64,000 nucleotides of DNA from assembly GCF_014647795.1 (NCBI RefSeq), contig NZ_BMPW01000002.1, forward strand, positions 419,507 through 483,506, given 5' to 3'. The stretch's first letter is position 1, and every line of letters begins with the position of its first letter. The position numbers were made by a program, and so were the translations under genes. The stretch is from Actinoplanes campanulatus. Lineage in GTDB: Bacteria > Actinomycetota > Actinomycetes > Mycobacteriales > Micromonosporaceae. A model generated the notes under the pieces. That model did not search any database and was not told the DNA's origin. It saw only the letters and a program-made list of their open reading frames with translations. This document shows, piece after piece, positions 1-8,610 of this stretch.

Positions 1-2099
1 GCACGGCGGCCGGCCAGAGCGGCGCTGCGCCGGCGGTCCTCGTCCGGGACCTGGTCACCGGCCCGGCTGTAGTGACGGGCCACCGCGTACGCGTACCCCT
101 CGTCCCGCAGTTCCTCCGGCATACCCTCGAGAGCCCGGGCCAGATCGGCGTGCACCCGCCGCAGCCGGTCCTCGTCGAGCCGCTCCAGCAGCACGTCGCG
201 CAGCTGGGGGTGGACGAAGGCGTACCAGCCGCCGGGCCGCGGCTCCAGCACGTGCCGGTCGGCCGCGGCCGTCAGTGCGGCCAGCATCCGGTCCGGATCG
301 CCGACCGCGAGCAGCGTCGCGGCCCGGAACCGGACGCCGGCCACCGCGGCGACGGCCAGGCAGTCGAGCGTGCCGCCCGGCAGCGTGGTCAGGCGGGTGG
401 CGACCAGGTCGAGGACGTCGGCGACCGGCGGAAGCGCGTCCGCCCCGGCGACGTCCAGGTGCCAGGCGCCCCACACCGGGCGCAGCAGACCCGCGTCGAG
501 CAGCCGCAACAGGTAGCTGACCACGGCCAGCGGCGTACCGTCGGTCCGCGCCGCGACGTGCCGGACCAGCTCCCCGGTCACCTCCGCGCCGGGCAGCCGG
601 GACGCGATCAGATCGGCGACCGCCGGCCCGGCCAGCGGGCCGCAGTCGACCTCCAGGGTCTTGGCGCTGTCCAGCCCGGCGGCCGGGTCACCCGCCCCGT
701 CCGGGGCGGTGAGCAGCACCAGCACCGGCAGCCCGGCCAGGTCGGCGGCCAGCTTCTCGAGCAACTGCCGGGAGCCCGAGTCCAGATGCTGCGCGTCGTC
801 GATGACCAGCATCAGTCCACCGCAACGGGTGGCCAGCTCGCTCAGGAAGGTGGCCCCGGCGCCGAGCACGTGCTCGTCACCGCCGGCCGGCGCGACGTCG
901 GTGCCGGGCAGGCCCAGCGCGCCGGAGATCCGGGCCAGCAGACGGGGACCGGCCGCCGCGGCCGCCTCCGCCACCAGCGGCTCGACCGCCGTGCGCCGGG
1001 CCGTGGGCAGCCGGCGGACCCCGGCCAGCCAGGTCCGTACGGCCTCCCGGACCGCCGACAGCGGGGTCGCCTCCCCGGCCCGGCAGGTGGCCCAGAACAG
1101 GGGGAGACCGGCTGCCTCCACCTCGGCGGCCAGTTGCTCGGCGAGCCGGGTCCGGCCGGAACCCGGCCCGCCGCGGATCACCGCCACCCCGCCGTGCCCG
1201 GCCCGTGCCCGTTCCCAGCGGCGGGCCAGCCGCTCCGTCTCGGCGGCCCGGCCGCGCAGCGGCCACGCGGCCACCGCGGGCTGCTCGGCGGCCTCCCCGC
1301 CCGGACAGCCGCGCAGGGCGTCGAGCAGCGACCGGGCGTCCTGATAGCGGTCGTCCGGGTCCTTGGCGAGCAGCCGGTACACCACCTCGGCCAGCGCCGG
1401 ACTGATGCCCGGGCGCAGCACCGCCAGGTCCGGAACCGGGGCGGCCAGGTGCAGGCGCAGCAGCTCGCCGACGTCATCGGTCTCGAACGGCAGCCGCCCG
1501 GCCAGGCACTCGTAGAGCACCACGCCCAGCGAGTACAGGTCGGAGCGGCCGTCGACCGGGCGCTTGAGCATGCCGGCCTGCTCGGGCGACGAGTACAGGA
1601 AGGTGCCGACCGCCTGGTTCGACGGCCCCGTCTCCTCGCCGAGCTGCGCCAGACCGAAGTCGATCAGTTTGGCCGGCTGATCCGTGCTGACCATGATGTT
1701 GCCCGGCTTGAGGTCCCGGTGCACCAGCCCGAGCCGGTGCGCGGCGGCCAGGCCCCGGGCCAGCCGGGCGGCCAGGGCGACCACCCAGTCCTCGGCCAGC
1801 ACGCCACCGGACAACTGGTCGGCGAGCGTGCCGCCGGGCAGATGCTCCAGCACCAGAGCCGGTACGCCGTCCAGGTCGCCGACCGCGAAGACGCGCACCA
1901 CCGCCGGATCGTCGATGCAGGCCAGCAACGACGCCTCACGGGCGAACTCGGTCCGGATCCTCGGATACTCGGCGGCGTCGGCGAGGGGGCGCTTCAGCGC
2001 GTACCAGCGGTCGCCACGCCGCGCGCGGTGGACCATCGTGAACGCGCCACGACCGAGCTCGTCGACCACCTCGAGGCCGGTCAACCCTGTATCCGTCAC
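1..2099 (-). CDS. Ser/Thr protein kinase with C-terminal AAA ATPase (3' end beyond window)
   Basis: Cytosolic signalling protein; at least 699 residues are visible and the C-terminus lies beyond base 1. The N-terminal ~270 residues form a Hanks-type kinase: glycine loop LGRGAF, ATP-binding lysine in YALKRP, catalytic loop HRDLKPGN, DFG in LIDFGLA and the activation-segment sequence GTFLYSSPEQ. An AAA/ATPase domain follows with Walker A GGPGSGRT and Walker B-like LMLVIDDAQH, then a winged-helix/TPR-like segment. This architecture is known from PknK-like kinases and from actinobacterial kinase-ATPase-sensor proteins, so a further output domain may lie outside the window. The GTG start at 2099 is preceded by GAAGG; another in-frame GTG lies 12 bases upstream and cannot be excluded. 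No TM segment is seen in the visible part. Confidence 0.9.
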   Translation of the reverse strand, partial: MTDTGLTGLEVVDELGRGAFTMVHRARRGDRWYALKRPLADAAEYPRIRTEFAREASLLACIDDPAVVRVFAVGDLDGVPALVLEHLPGGTLADQLSGGVLAEDWVVALAARLARGLAAAHRLGLVHRDLKPGNIMVSTDQPAKLIDFGLAQLGEETGPSNQAVGTFLYSSPEQAGMLKRPVDGRSDLYSLGVVLYECLAGRLPFETDDVGELLRLHLAAPVPDLAVLRPGISPALAEVVYRLLAKDPDDRYQDARSLLDALRGCPGGEAAEQPAVAAWPLRGRAAETERLARRWERARAGHGGVAVIRGGPGSGRTRLAEQLAAEVEAAGLPLFWATCRAGEATPLSAVREAVRTWLAGVRRLPTARRTAVEPLVAEAAAAAGPRLLARISGALGLPGTDVAPAGGDEHVLGAGATFLSELATRCGGLMLVIDDAQHLDSGSRQLLEKLAADLAGLPVLVLLTAPDGAGDPAAGLDSAKTLEVDCGPLAGPAVADLIASRLPGAEVTGELVRHVAARTDGTPLAVVSYLLRLLDAGLLRPVWGAWHLDVAGADALPPVADVLDLVATRLTTLPGGTLDCLAVAAVAGVRFRAATLLAVGDPDRMLAALTAAADRHVLEPRPGGWYAFVHPQLRDVLLERLDEDRLRRVHADLARALEGMPEELRDEGYAYAVARHYSRAGDQVPDEDRRRSAALAGRR

Positions 2100-2169
2100 G
2101 GGAACCTTCACTTCGCGTCCGGCGTCACGAAAACCTCTTCGGCCGGAAACGGTCATTGCTGAACGAGTC

Positions 2170-2889
2170 TCAGAGCGACGCTGCCAGCTTCTGCAGCGCC
2201 TCCTTGGCCCCGGTGGTCAACGGCTCCCCGTGACCGGGAAGGATCGCCTTCACCTCCAGGCCGGCCAGCTTCTTCACCGACGCGGCGGCCTGGGTGGCGT
2301 CCGCCGTGTACTGCGGGGCGGAACCCTCCAGCCCGTTCTGGTTACGCAGCGCGTCACCGGTCACCAGCACCCCGGTCCCCGGTTCGAAAATCGACACGTG
2401 ACCCAGGGTGTGCCCCGGGGTGCCGATGATCTGGAGGCCGAACACCTCGTCGCCGTCCTTGAGCGGGGTCAGCGTGTCGCCCGCCGCGTCGATCGCCGCC
2501 ACGTCCGCCTCGCCGGCATACAGGGTGGCGCCGACCAGCGGGGCGATCGCGGCGAGCCCGCCCGCGTGGTCCTGATGCTGGTGGGTGAGGATCACGTGGC
2601 GTACCGAATCCCACCCCAGGCCGGCCGCCTTCAGCCCGGCCTCCACCGACGCCTCCGAACCCGGGGTGCCGGTGTCCACGACGGCTACCTCCCTGCCCCG
2701 GACCAGCAGGTAGACCGAGACGAACGAGAGGTCGACCCGGCGCCAGTCGCCCACCAGGCCCGGCGGTGGAGCGGCCGCCGACGGTGTCCCCGCCGGATCG
2801 GAGCCGGAACAGCCCGTCACGGTGTTCAGCACGGTCACCCCGAGGACACCGGAGCTCCCGGTCAGAAGCAGTCTGCGGTTGAGGCGCAT
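2170..2889 (-). CDS. exported MBL-fold metallo-hydrolase (lipoprotein)
   Basis: A 239-residue metallo-beta-lactamase-fold hydrolase. The N-terminus has a twin-arginine/lipoprotein-like leader (RRLLLTGSSG, then lipobox TVTGCS), so it is probably anchored outside the membrane. Zinc ligands are clear: THQHQDH (HxHxDH) near residue 102, GTPGHTLGH, the bridging Asp in VTGDAL and the last His in LPGHGEP. The substrate cannot be read from sequence; these ligands are shared by glyoxalase II-like, lactonase-like and beta-lactamase-like members. It follows the kinase promoter region on the same strand with a 70-base gap, so it may be read toward the kinase gene, but no shared function is evident. Confidence 0.88.
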   Translation of the reverse strand: MRLNRRLLLTGSSGVLGVTVLNTVTGCSGSDPAGTPSAAAPPPGLVGDWRRVDLSFVSVYLLVRGREVAVVDTGTPGSEASVEAGLKAAGLGWDSVRHVILTHQHQDHAGGLAAIAPLVGATLYAGEADVAAIDAAGDTLTPLKDGDEVFGLQIIGTPGHTLGHVSIFEPGTGVLVTGDALRNQNGLEGSAPQYTADATQAAASVKKLAGLEVKAILPGHGEPLTTGAKEALQKLAASL

Positions 2890-3052
2890 AGAACATCTTT
2901 AGCGCATCGCGGGCCCCGTCGCACACCGGACAGCAGGACGCACGGAGCCGGTTTCGCCAGGCATGCTGGTTTTTCCGGGCCGCAGGCGGGCACCTCGATC
3001 TGAACCGCCCGGTGCTGCCCCGGGACCACCCGATTCTGAGCAGGGGGATCTC

Positions 3053-3889
3053 GTGTTACGGCAACCGACTCCGGTGATCGACGCGATCGTCGCCGAACAC
3101 CCCGGCTACCGGCCGGTCACCCTCGACCTGTTCCGGCCGCCCGTCGACGGCCCGCTGCCGCTGGTGATCTGGGTGCACGGCGGGGCGTGGCGCTACGGCA
3201 CCAACAAGCACGACGGGCCCCAGCTCGCCCCGGCCCGGATCGGCGACCGGATCCTCGCCGCCGGGTACGCGCTGGCCCGCCTCACCTACCGGCTCAGCGC
3301 CGAAGCCACCTTCCCGGCCCCGCTGCACGACGTCAAAGCCGCCGTCCGCTGGCTCCGCCGCAACGCCGCCGACCTGGGGCTCGATCGGAGCCGCTTCGCG
3401 ATCTGGGGCGAATCGGCGGGCGGCCACCTGGCGGCGCTCGTCGCGCTCACCGGCGACGATCCCACCGTCGGCGACCACGATCCCGGTGTCTCCGACGAGG
3501 TCCGGGCCGGCGTCCTCTGGTACGCGCCCAGCAACCTGCTCACCATGGCCGCCCAGAACCACCCGCAGGGCCTCCAGGACCACGACGCCCCGGACTCCCC
3601 GGAGAGCCGGCTCGTCGGCGGCCCGGTCCAGGAGATGCCGAAGGAGTCGGCCGCCGCCAGCCCGGTCAGCTACGTCTCCCCGAACGCGCCGCCGCTGCTG
3701 CTCGTGCACGGCGACCAGGACCGGGTGGTGCCCGTCGGCCAGAGCCGGGAACTGCACGAACGCCTCACCGCGGTGGGCGCCCCCGCCGAACTGCGCATCG
3801 TGCCCGGCGCCGACCACTGCTTCGTCGGCGCCGACCTGGCCCCGCTCGTCCACGAGGGCCTGACCTTCCTCGACCGGCACCTGACCTAG
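3053..3889 (+). CDS. alpha/beta hydrolase (HSL/BD-FAE-like esterase)
   Basis: A 278-residue cytosolic alpha/beta hydrolase. The oxyanion motif WVHGGAW lies near residue 40, the nucleophile serine sits in GESAGGHL, and the acid and base are in VHGDQDRVVP and PGADHCF. This is the hormone-sensitive-lipase/BD-FAE esterase pattern, acting on short acyl or aryl esters; the substrate is unknown. The GTG at 3053 is chosen because AGGGGG lies six bases upstream. An in-frame ATG at 2963 would add 30 poorly conserved-looking residues and has no ribosome site. It converges on the LAL regulator gene through a shared terminator. Confidence 0.88.
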   Translation: MLRQPTPVIDAIVAEHPGYRPVTLDLFRPPVDGPLPLVIWVHGGAWRYGTNKHDGPQLAPARIGDRILAAGYALARLTYRLSAEATFPAPLHDVKAAVRWLRRNAADLGLDRSRFAIWGESAGGHLAALVALTGDDPTVGDHDPGVSDEVRAGVLWYAPSNLLTMAAQNHPQGLQDHDAPDSPESRLVGGPVQEMPKESAAASPVSYVSPNAPPLLLVHGDQDRVVPVGQSRELHERLTAVGAPAELRIVPGADHCFVGADLAPLVHEGLTFLDRHLT

Positions 3890-3946
3890 GGTCCGTCCTG
3901 TCGATCACGCGGGGCTACGGCGTGCGATCGACAGGACGGACCCTAG
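3886..3946. terminator. bidirectional terminator, 21-bp perfect arms
   Basis: Arms 3886-3906 and 3926-3946 are perfect inverted repeats of 21 bp around a 19-base loop, which itself can form an ACGC/GCGT stem. It lies exactly between two convergent genes. The stop codons of both genes are part of the stem, so the terminator begins within the coding sequence on each side. Confidence 0.85.
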
Positions 3947-6900
3947 ACGGGCGGCAGCCGGCGGCGGGAGGTCACGTCCAGTTTGCGGAACACCTTGCGC
4001 AGATGGTGGTCGACGGTGTTCGCACTGAGGAAGAGCCGGGCGGCGATCTCCCCGTTCGTGGCGCCGGCCGCGGCCAGGCGCGCGATCGTCAGCTCCTGCG
4101 GGGTGAGGCTGCCGCCCGCACCCTCGGCCGCGTCCAGTTCCCGGGCCGCGCGTTCGGCGTACCCTCGTGCGCCCATCGCCTCGAACATCGAAGCCGCCCG
4201 GCGCAACTCGTCCCGGGCGTCGCGGCGCCGCCTGCGCCGCCGCAGCCACTCCCCGTAGAGCAGATGCGCCCGCGCCAGATCCGCCCGGGCCCCGGCCTCG
4301 GCCAGCAGCGCGACCGCCCGCCGGTACAGCGGCTCGGCCTCCCCGGCCCCGGCGACCAGCGCCCGCGTCCAGGCCAGCACACCCAGCGCCCAGCCGGTGC
4401 CCGCCGCCTCCGCCAGGCCGGTGAACCTCGCCAGCGCCGTACCGGCCGTCTCCGGATCACCGCTGCGGACGGCCGCCTCCACCAGATCGGGCAGCACCCG
4501 CGCATGCGTCCCGAGCACGTCCGCGGCGGCCACCTGACCGGCCAGCACCCGCGCCCGCTGGTAGTCACCCCGGCCGAGCGCCTCCGCCACCGCCCCCTCG
4601 GCGAGCCGGTCCGGGCGCGGGTGGACGCCGATCTCGGCACACACCCGCTCCGCCTCCGCCAGCGACTCCCGAACCGCCGCCACATCACCGAGCCGCGCCG
4701 CCGCGTCCGCCGCGCCATACAACCCCGTCAACAGTGGAAACCGGGCCCCCGATCGCCGCGCGGTCCGCACCACCCGGCGCCAGACCGCGTGCTCCACACC
4801 GGAATCCCACAGCAGGGCCGACAGCGTCGCCGCGGTCAGATGCCGCCGCAACACCACGTCGTCCGGGATGTCCGGCGCCAGCAGCATCCCCACGGCCCGC
4901 CGCACCTCGGGCACGGCCGCCGCGCATCCCTCCGCCACCAGCGTCCCGAACGCCCGCAGCTGCTGCTCCACCACGGCCGACCCGCTGGTCGCACCGTCCT
5001 GGAAGGGCCCGTCGACGCGCGCCGTCGGGTCGGCCCCGCTCACCCGCGCCGCCCCTCCGCCGCCGGGCGGTCGGGCCGCCGCCTCCGCGATCTCGGCGAG
5101 GCCGGCGCCGGGTCCCGCATTCCCGGCGCGGATCAGATGCTCCACCGCTTCGAGCAGGGCTCCGCGAGCCAGTCGCGGCTCACTCTCCCCGATCGCGCGT
5201 GCGGCTTCCAGACAGATCAAAGACCCTTCCGTGTACGCCGCCGCGCGCCCGGACAGCCCCACGGCCCCCGCCTCGACGAGCATCGCCCGCCCGCGGACCA
5301 CCCCCGCGCCCGGTTCACCGGCAACCGGCCGCTCGCGCGGGCCCCCGGCCCCTCCTTCGGGACGCCACACGGGCTGGGGCGAGCCCTCTTCCAGGGCGGT
5401 GTGGGTGGGTCGCTGTGCCGGTCGGGGTGTGTCTGTGGCGACGGTGGTGTGGGTGGGTCGGCGTACCGGTTGGGGTGTGTCTGTTTCGAGGGTGGTGTGG
5501 GCGGTTCGCTGTGCCGGTTGGGGTGTGTCTGTCGCGACGGTGGTGTCGGCGGGTCGCCGTACCGATAAGGGTGTGTTTGCTTGCAGGGCGGCGTCGGCGA
5601 GTCGTCGTGCCTGTAGCGGCGCGCCCGCGACCAGGGCGGCTTCGGCCGCGTCGAGGAGGCGTTCCGCGCGGCCGGCGCCCGGGGTGAGTTCCGCCGCCCT
5701 CGTCAGGAAGGCCGCCCGTGCCGCATATCCGCCCCGCTCGCAGGCCCGGTCCGCGGCCCCGGCCAGAGCCCGCGCCACCGTCTCGTCGAGTCCCGCGCAG
5801 GCTCCGGCCAGGTGCCAGGCCCATCGGCCGGCATCACCGGACGGCCCGGTCACAGCGGCGAGGGCGGCATGAACGGCCCGTCGCCGGTCACCGGTCGCTC
5901 CGCTGTAGATCGCCGACCGGGCGAGCGGACTCCGGAACACCGCGGTCACCCCGAGCGTCAGTATCCCGGCGGCCACCGCCGATCCGGCCGCCCCCGGAAC
6001 GATGCCGAGCCGGTCGGCGGCCGCCACGATCCGTGCGATATCCCCACCGGGCTCGGCCGCGGCGATCAACAGCCAGGTCCGGGTGTCCTCCGGCAGTTCC
6101 CGGGCCCGTCGCAGGTGGAACTCCTCGATCCGGCTGCCGGCCGGCAGCGGATCGGGCAACGACCGCGCCCCGGCCAGCTGATCGGCGGAAAGCTCCCGCC
6201 CCAGGTCGATCAGTGCCAGCGGATTCCCGCCGGTCCCCGCCACCAGACGAGCCGCGACCAGGGCGTCCAGCGGCCCGGCCACCACCGACCGCAGGAAGGC
6301 GGCCCCGTCCGCGGCGCCCAGCCCCGCCACCTCCAGCACCGGGAACCGGCCCCACCCGGCGGGAATCTCCCGGGCCGCCAGAATCAACCCCACACCCGGC
6401 CTGCCGCCCTCGGCCCAGCGTGGCGGCTTCCGTCCACCTGGGACCACAGCGACGTCCGGAAGGGCACGAACGCCTTCCAGACCGACACTCGAAACGGTGT
6501 GGGTGGGTTCGGCGGCGATGCCGGCAGGGGTGTGGGTGGGTTCGGCGGTGACGCTGGGAGGGTTATGGGTGGGTTCGGCGGTGACGCCGGGAGGCTTATG
6601 GGCGGATTTGAGGGTGACGGTGGGAAGGGCGTGGGCGGGTTCGAGGGTGATATCTGGAACGGTTCGCCGGGGCTCCCGGGCGGCGCCCGGACGGGTGCGG
6701 GCGGGCTCCAGAGCGACGCCCGGCAGGCGGCGAGCGACCGCGGCGAGCACCGCGAGTGACTCCCGGTCGAACCAGTGGGCGTCGTCGGCGCAGCAGAGCA
6801 CCGGGTGTTCGACAGCGAGCCCGTCGAGCAGTGCGGCGACCGCCCGGACGACCGGTTCCGGCCCGGCGGGCGGATCATCGGCCGGCCCGAACGCCGCATG

Positions 6901-7182
6901 CAGCGCCCGCAGATCATCCGGCGGCAGAATCGTCGAGGCGAGAGGCAGCACGGGGATCAGCAACCGGTGCAGCGCCGCATAGGGAAAGCCGCTCTCCGCC
7001 TCCACCCCGGCCACCCGGATCACCCGCAGGCCGGAGACTCCGGTGACGGCCTCCTCCAGCAGTGCGGTCTTACCCGACCCCGGATCGCCCACCAGCACCA
7101 GCGCGTCGCCGAGGCCCCCATGCAGGGCGCGGACGAACTCCCGCAGCCTCCCGCACTCCCCGGCTCGTCCCTGCAGAGCCAT
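3943..7182 (-). CDS. LAL-type LuxR-family regulator with AAA ATPase and two coding repeat arrays
   Basis: A 1079-residue transcription factor of the large ATP-binding LuxR (LAL) family. Walker A GDPGSGKT is at residues 32-39, Walker B (LCCADDAHW) near 129-137, a TPR-like middle follows, and a C-terminal LuxR helix-turn-helix includes SLTPQELTIARLAAAGATN and FLSANTVDHHLRKVF. LAL proteins are about 900-950 residues; the excess is explained by two tandem arrays. The first is an 11-residue unit at about 153-251, between Walker B and the next ATPase strand. The second is a 16-residue unit at about 508-610 in the TPR region. ATG 7182 is preferred because the motif RAGECGRLREF follows at the usual distance; an in-frame GTG at 7269 exists and neither has a strong ribosome site. 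The target genes are unknown. Confidence 0.88.
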   Translation of the reverse strand: MALQGRAGECGRLREFVRALHGGLGDALVLVGDPGSGKTALLEEAVTGVSGLRVIRVAGVEAESGFPYAALHRLLIPVLPLASTILPPDDLRALHAAFGPADDPPAGPEPVVRAVAALLDGLAVEHPVLCCADDAHWFDRESLAVLAAVARRLPGVALEPARTRPGAAREPRRTVPDITLEPAHALPTVTLKSAHKPPGVTAEPTHNPPSVTAEPTHTPAGIAAEPTHTVSSVGLEGVRALPDVAVVPGGRKPPRWAEGGRPGVGLILAAREIPAGWGRFPVLEVAGLGAADGAAFLRSVVAGPLDALVAARLVAGTGGNPLALIDLGRELSADQLAGARSLPDPLPAGSRIEEFHLRRARELPEDTRTWLLIAAAEPGGDIARIVAAADRLGIVPGAAGSAVAAGILTLGVTAVFRSPLARSAIYSGATGDRRRAVHAALAAVTGPSGDAGRWAWHLAGACAGLDETVARALAGAADRACERGGYAARAAFLTRAAELTPGAGRAERLLDAAEAALVAGAPLQARRLADAALQANTPLSVRRPADTTVATDTPQPAQRTAHTTLETDTPQPVRRPTHTTVATDTPRPAQRPTHTALEEGSPQPVWRPEGGAGGPRERPVAGEPGAGVVRGRAMLVEAGAVGLSGRAAAYTEGSLICLEAARAIGESEPRLARGALLEAVEHLIRAGNAGPGAGLAEIAEAAARPPGGGGAARVSGADPTARVDGPFQDGATSGSAVVEQQLRAFGTLVAEGCAAAVPEVRRAVGMLLAPDIPDDVVLRRHLTAATLSALLWDSGVEHAVWRRVVRTARRSGARFPLLTGLYGAADAAARLGDVAAVRESLAEAERVCAEIGVHPRPDRLAEGAVAEALGRGDYQRARVLAGQVAAADVLGTHARVLPDLVEAAVRSGDPETAGTALARFTGLAEAAGTGWALGVLAWTRALVAGAGEAEPLYRRAVALLAEAGARADLARAHLLYGEWLRRRRRRRDARDELRRAASMFEAMGARGYAERAARELDAAEGAGGSLTPQELTIARLAAAGATNGEIAARLFLSANTVDHHLRKVFRKLDVTSRRRLPPV
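5351..5638 (-). repeat. 48-bp coding minisatellite in the LAL gene
   Basis: About six 48-bp units, with starts of the conserved GTGTGGG phase visible at 5399, 5447, 5495 and (degenerate) 5543 and 5591. They encode 16-residue units such as TPQPAQRTAHTTLETD and TPQPVRRPTHTTVATD. The unit nearest the protein N-terminus, APLQARRLADAALQAN, still looks like an ordinary TPR helix and is probably the parental segment. Confidence 0.85.
6430..6726 (-). repeat. 33-bp coding minisatellite in the LAL gene
   Basis: Units of 33 bp, best conserved at 6497, 6530, 6563, 6596 and 6629, degenerating on both sides. They encode about nine 11-residue units of the form xPxVTxEPxHx (PPGVTAEPTHN, PPSVTAEPTHT, PAGIAAEPTHT). 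The edge unit LPGVALEPART follows the Walker B helix and is probably the native sequence from which the array grew. Confidence 0.85.
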
Positions 7183-7554
7183 GACGAACCGAAAGCTATC
7201 GGCACTCCACTCCCGACCCGCTGGCCCACCGTGCAGCCCTGTCGGCCCACAGTGCACACCTGCCCGCACGCCCGGACGGTCCCCAGCGTTGTCTCAAGTC
7301 CCGTGAAACAGCCCTGGCAGCCAGCTGGGGGGTTTCGGCTGGTTCCCAGCGCTGTCGTCAGGGCCCTTGAGAAGGCTCTCACGACCAGCCGGGCAAGATC
7401 GACCACAGTGCATGGCCGGTTGCCGATCGCGGGCCGTCCACGGTCGGGGTCGAGGACTGGTACACGCACACGGTCGAGTGGGCCTGGCAGAGCCGGACGC
7501 ACACGCAGGGTCCAGCGTGCGCGGAGGTCGACGTCATAGGGCGGGTGCGGAACC
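7183..7554. other. repeat-rich intergenic region upstream of the LAL gene
   Basis: No convincing gene is seen here. Two degenerate tandem copies of a ~55-bp unit start near 7279 and 7334 (GGTCCCCAGCGTTGTC and GGTTCCCAGCGCTGTC). The first contains a 25-bp sequence at 7303-7327 that recurs at 9221-9245 on the other side of the insertion sequence with one mismatch. Confidence 0.6.
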
Positions 7555-7588
7555 TGTCAAGTCAAATGAGACAGTTTGTGGATTTTAT

Positions 7589-8605
7589 TTAGCTTTGTGC
7601 TGGTGCAAGGCCTGTCTCCGGTGCAGCGGCGGTGTGTGCGGGGTCGTTGTCGTCGGGTTTGTTGATCCATGCCCGGTCCGGGAGGTGAGGCGGCTGCGGG
7701 CGGCGGCGCCCGAATCGCTGCGGGTGGGCGGCCCAGGCGGCGTCGAGGGTGCGTTGCCGCTGTTGGCGGATCTGTCCGGCAGTGCCGTGATGGACCGATG
7801 CCGGGGTGTGCAGGCCGATCCCGGAGTGCCGGTGCTCGTGGTTGTAGTAGCTGTAGAACGCCTCGCAGTGCTGCCGGGCGTGCTGGATCGACCCGAACCG
7901 CTCCGGGAACGTCGGATCGTATTTCAGGGTTTTGAAGCTGGCCTCGATGTATGGGTTGTCGTTGGAGGTCTTCGGCCGGCTGTGACTACGGCCGATCCTC
8001 AGGTCGGTCAGTAGCTGGGTGACGGTCTTGCTGGTCATCGCCGCACCCCGGTCGGCGTGCACGATCAGCTGGTCCGGGTTCACCCGTTCCCGGGCGGCCG
8101 CGTCGGCGATCAAGGCTTCGGCGAGCTGCCCGTCCTCGTAGCCGGCGACCAGATGGCCGACGACGTAGCGCGACCAGATGTCGATGACCGTGTAGAGGTG
8201 GAACCAGACGCCTCGGTCCGGGCCGCGCAGCTTCGTGATGTCCCAGGACCACACCTGATTGGGTGCGTCCGCGACGAGTTCGGGCTTGATTCGGGCCGGA
8301 TGCGTGGCCTGGGACCGGCGTTCGCCGGTCTGCCCGGCGGCCCGCAGGATCCGGTACATCGTGGACTCCGAGCACCACCAGCGGCCCTCGTCGAGCTCCC
8401 GCGCCCACACCTGTGCCGGGGCCAGGTCCTGATACGGCGGGCTGTTGAGCAGGTCCAGGACCTGCTGGCGTTCGGCCTCGGTCAGCGCCGACGGCGGTGG
8501 CTTACGCGGGGTCCGCGGCCGGGAGACCAGCGGCGGGGTGCGATGCCGGTAGAGCGTCGCCCTCGACACCCCGGTGAGCCGGCAGGCGGGCGCGGTGCCC
8601 CACAA
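7589..8605 (-). CDS. IS3-family transposase OrfB (DDE integrase domain)
   Basis: The 338-residue catalytic subunit of the IS3-family transposase, with an rve-type integrase core. The acidic triad is visible: Asp in WSWDITKL, Asp in VHADRGAA and Glu in YIEASFKTLKY. A helix-turn-helix-like start (CRLTGVSRATLYRH) precedes it. An ATG lies at 8605, but the frame is open further upstream to the slippery site at 8698-8704. The active protein is therefore probably an OrfAB fusion of about 484 residues made by -1 frameshifting. OrfB alone may be produced at low level or not at all. Confidence 0.9.
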   Translation of the reverse strand: MWGTAPACRLTGVSRATLYRHRTPPLVSRPRTPRKPPPSALTEAERQQVLDLLNSPPYQDLAPAQVWARELDEGRWWCSESTMYRILRAAGQTGERRSQATHPARIKPELVADAPNQVWSWDITKLRGPDRGVWFHLYTVIDIWSRYVVGHLVAGYEDGQLAEALIADAAARERVNPDQLIVHADRGAAMTSKTVTQLLTDLRIGRSHSRPKTSNDNPYIEASFKTLKYDPTFPERFGSIQHARQHCEAFYSYYNHEHRHSGIGLHTPASVHHGTAGQIRQQRQRTLDAAWAAHPQRFGRRRPQPPHLPDRAWINKPDDNDPAHTAAAPETGLAPAQS

Positions 8606-8610
8606 CGGGG

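Noticed and set aside
72-2162. 696-codon plus-strand frame opposite the kinase
   Set aside because: The minus strand encodes a full kinase with HRDLKPGN and DFG motifs; the plus-strand product is low-complexity Gln/Arg/Gly.
6497-6661. 33-bp repeats considered as a CRISPR array
   Set aside because: The units are directly adjacent with no spacers, drift in sequence and encode in-frame peptide repeats; no cas genes are present.
7367-8014. 215-codon plus-strand frame across the IS end
   Set aside because: It spans noncoding DNA and the antisense of orfB; composition is not protein-like.
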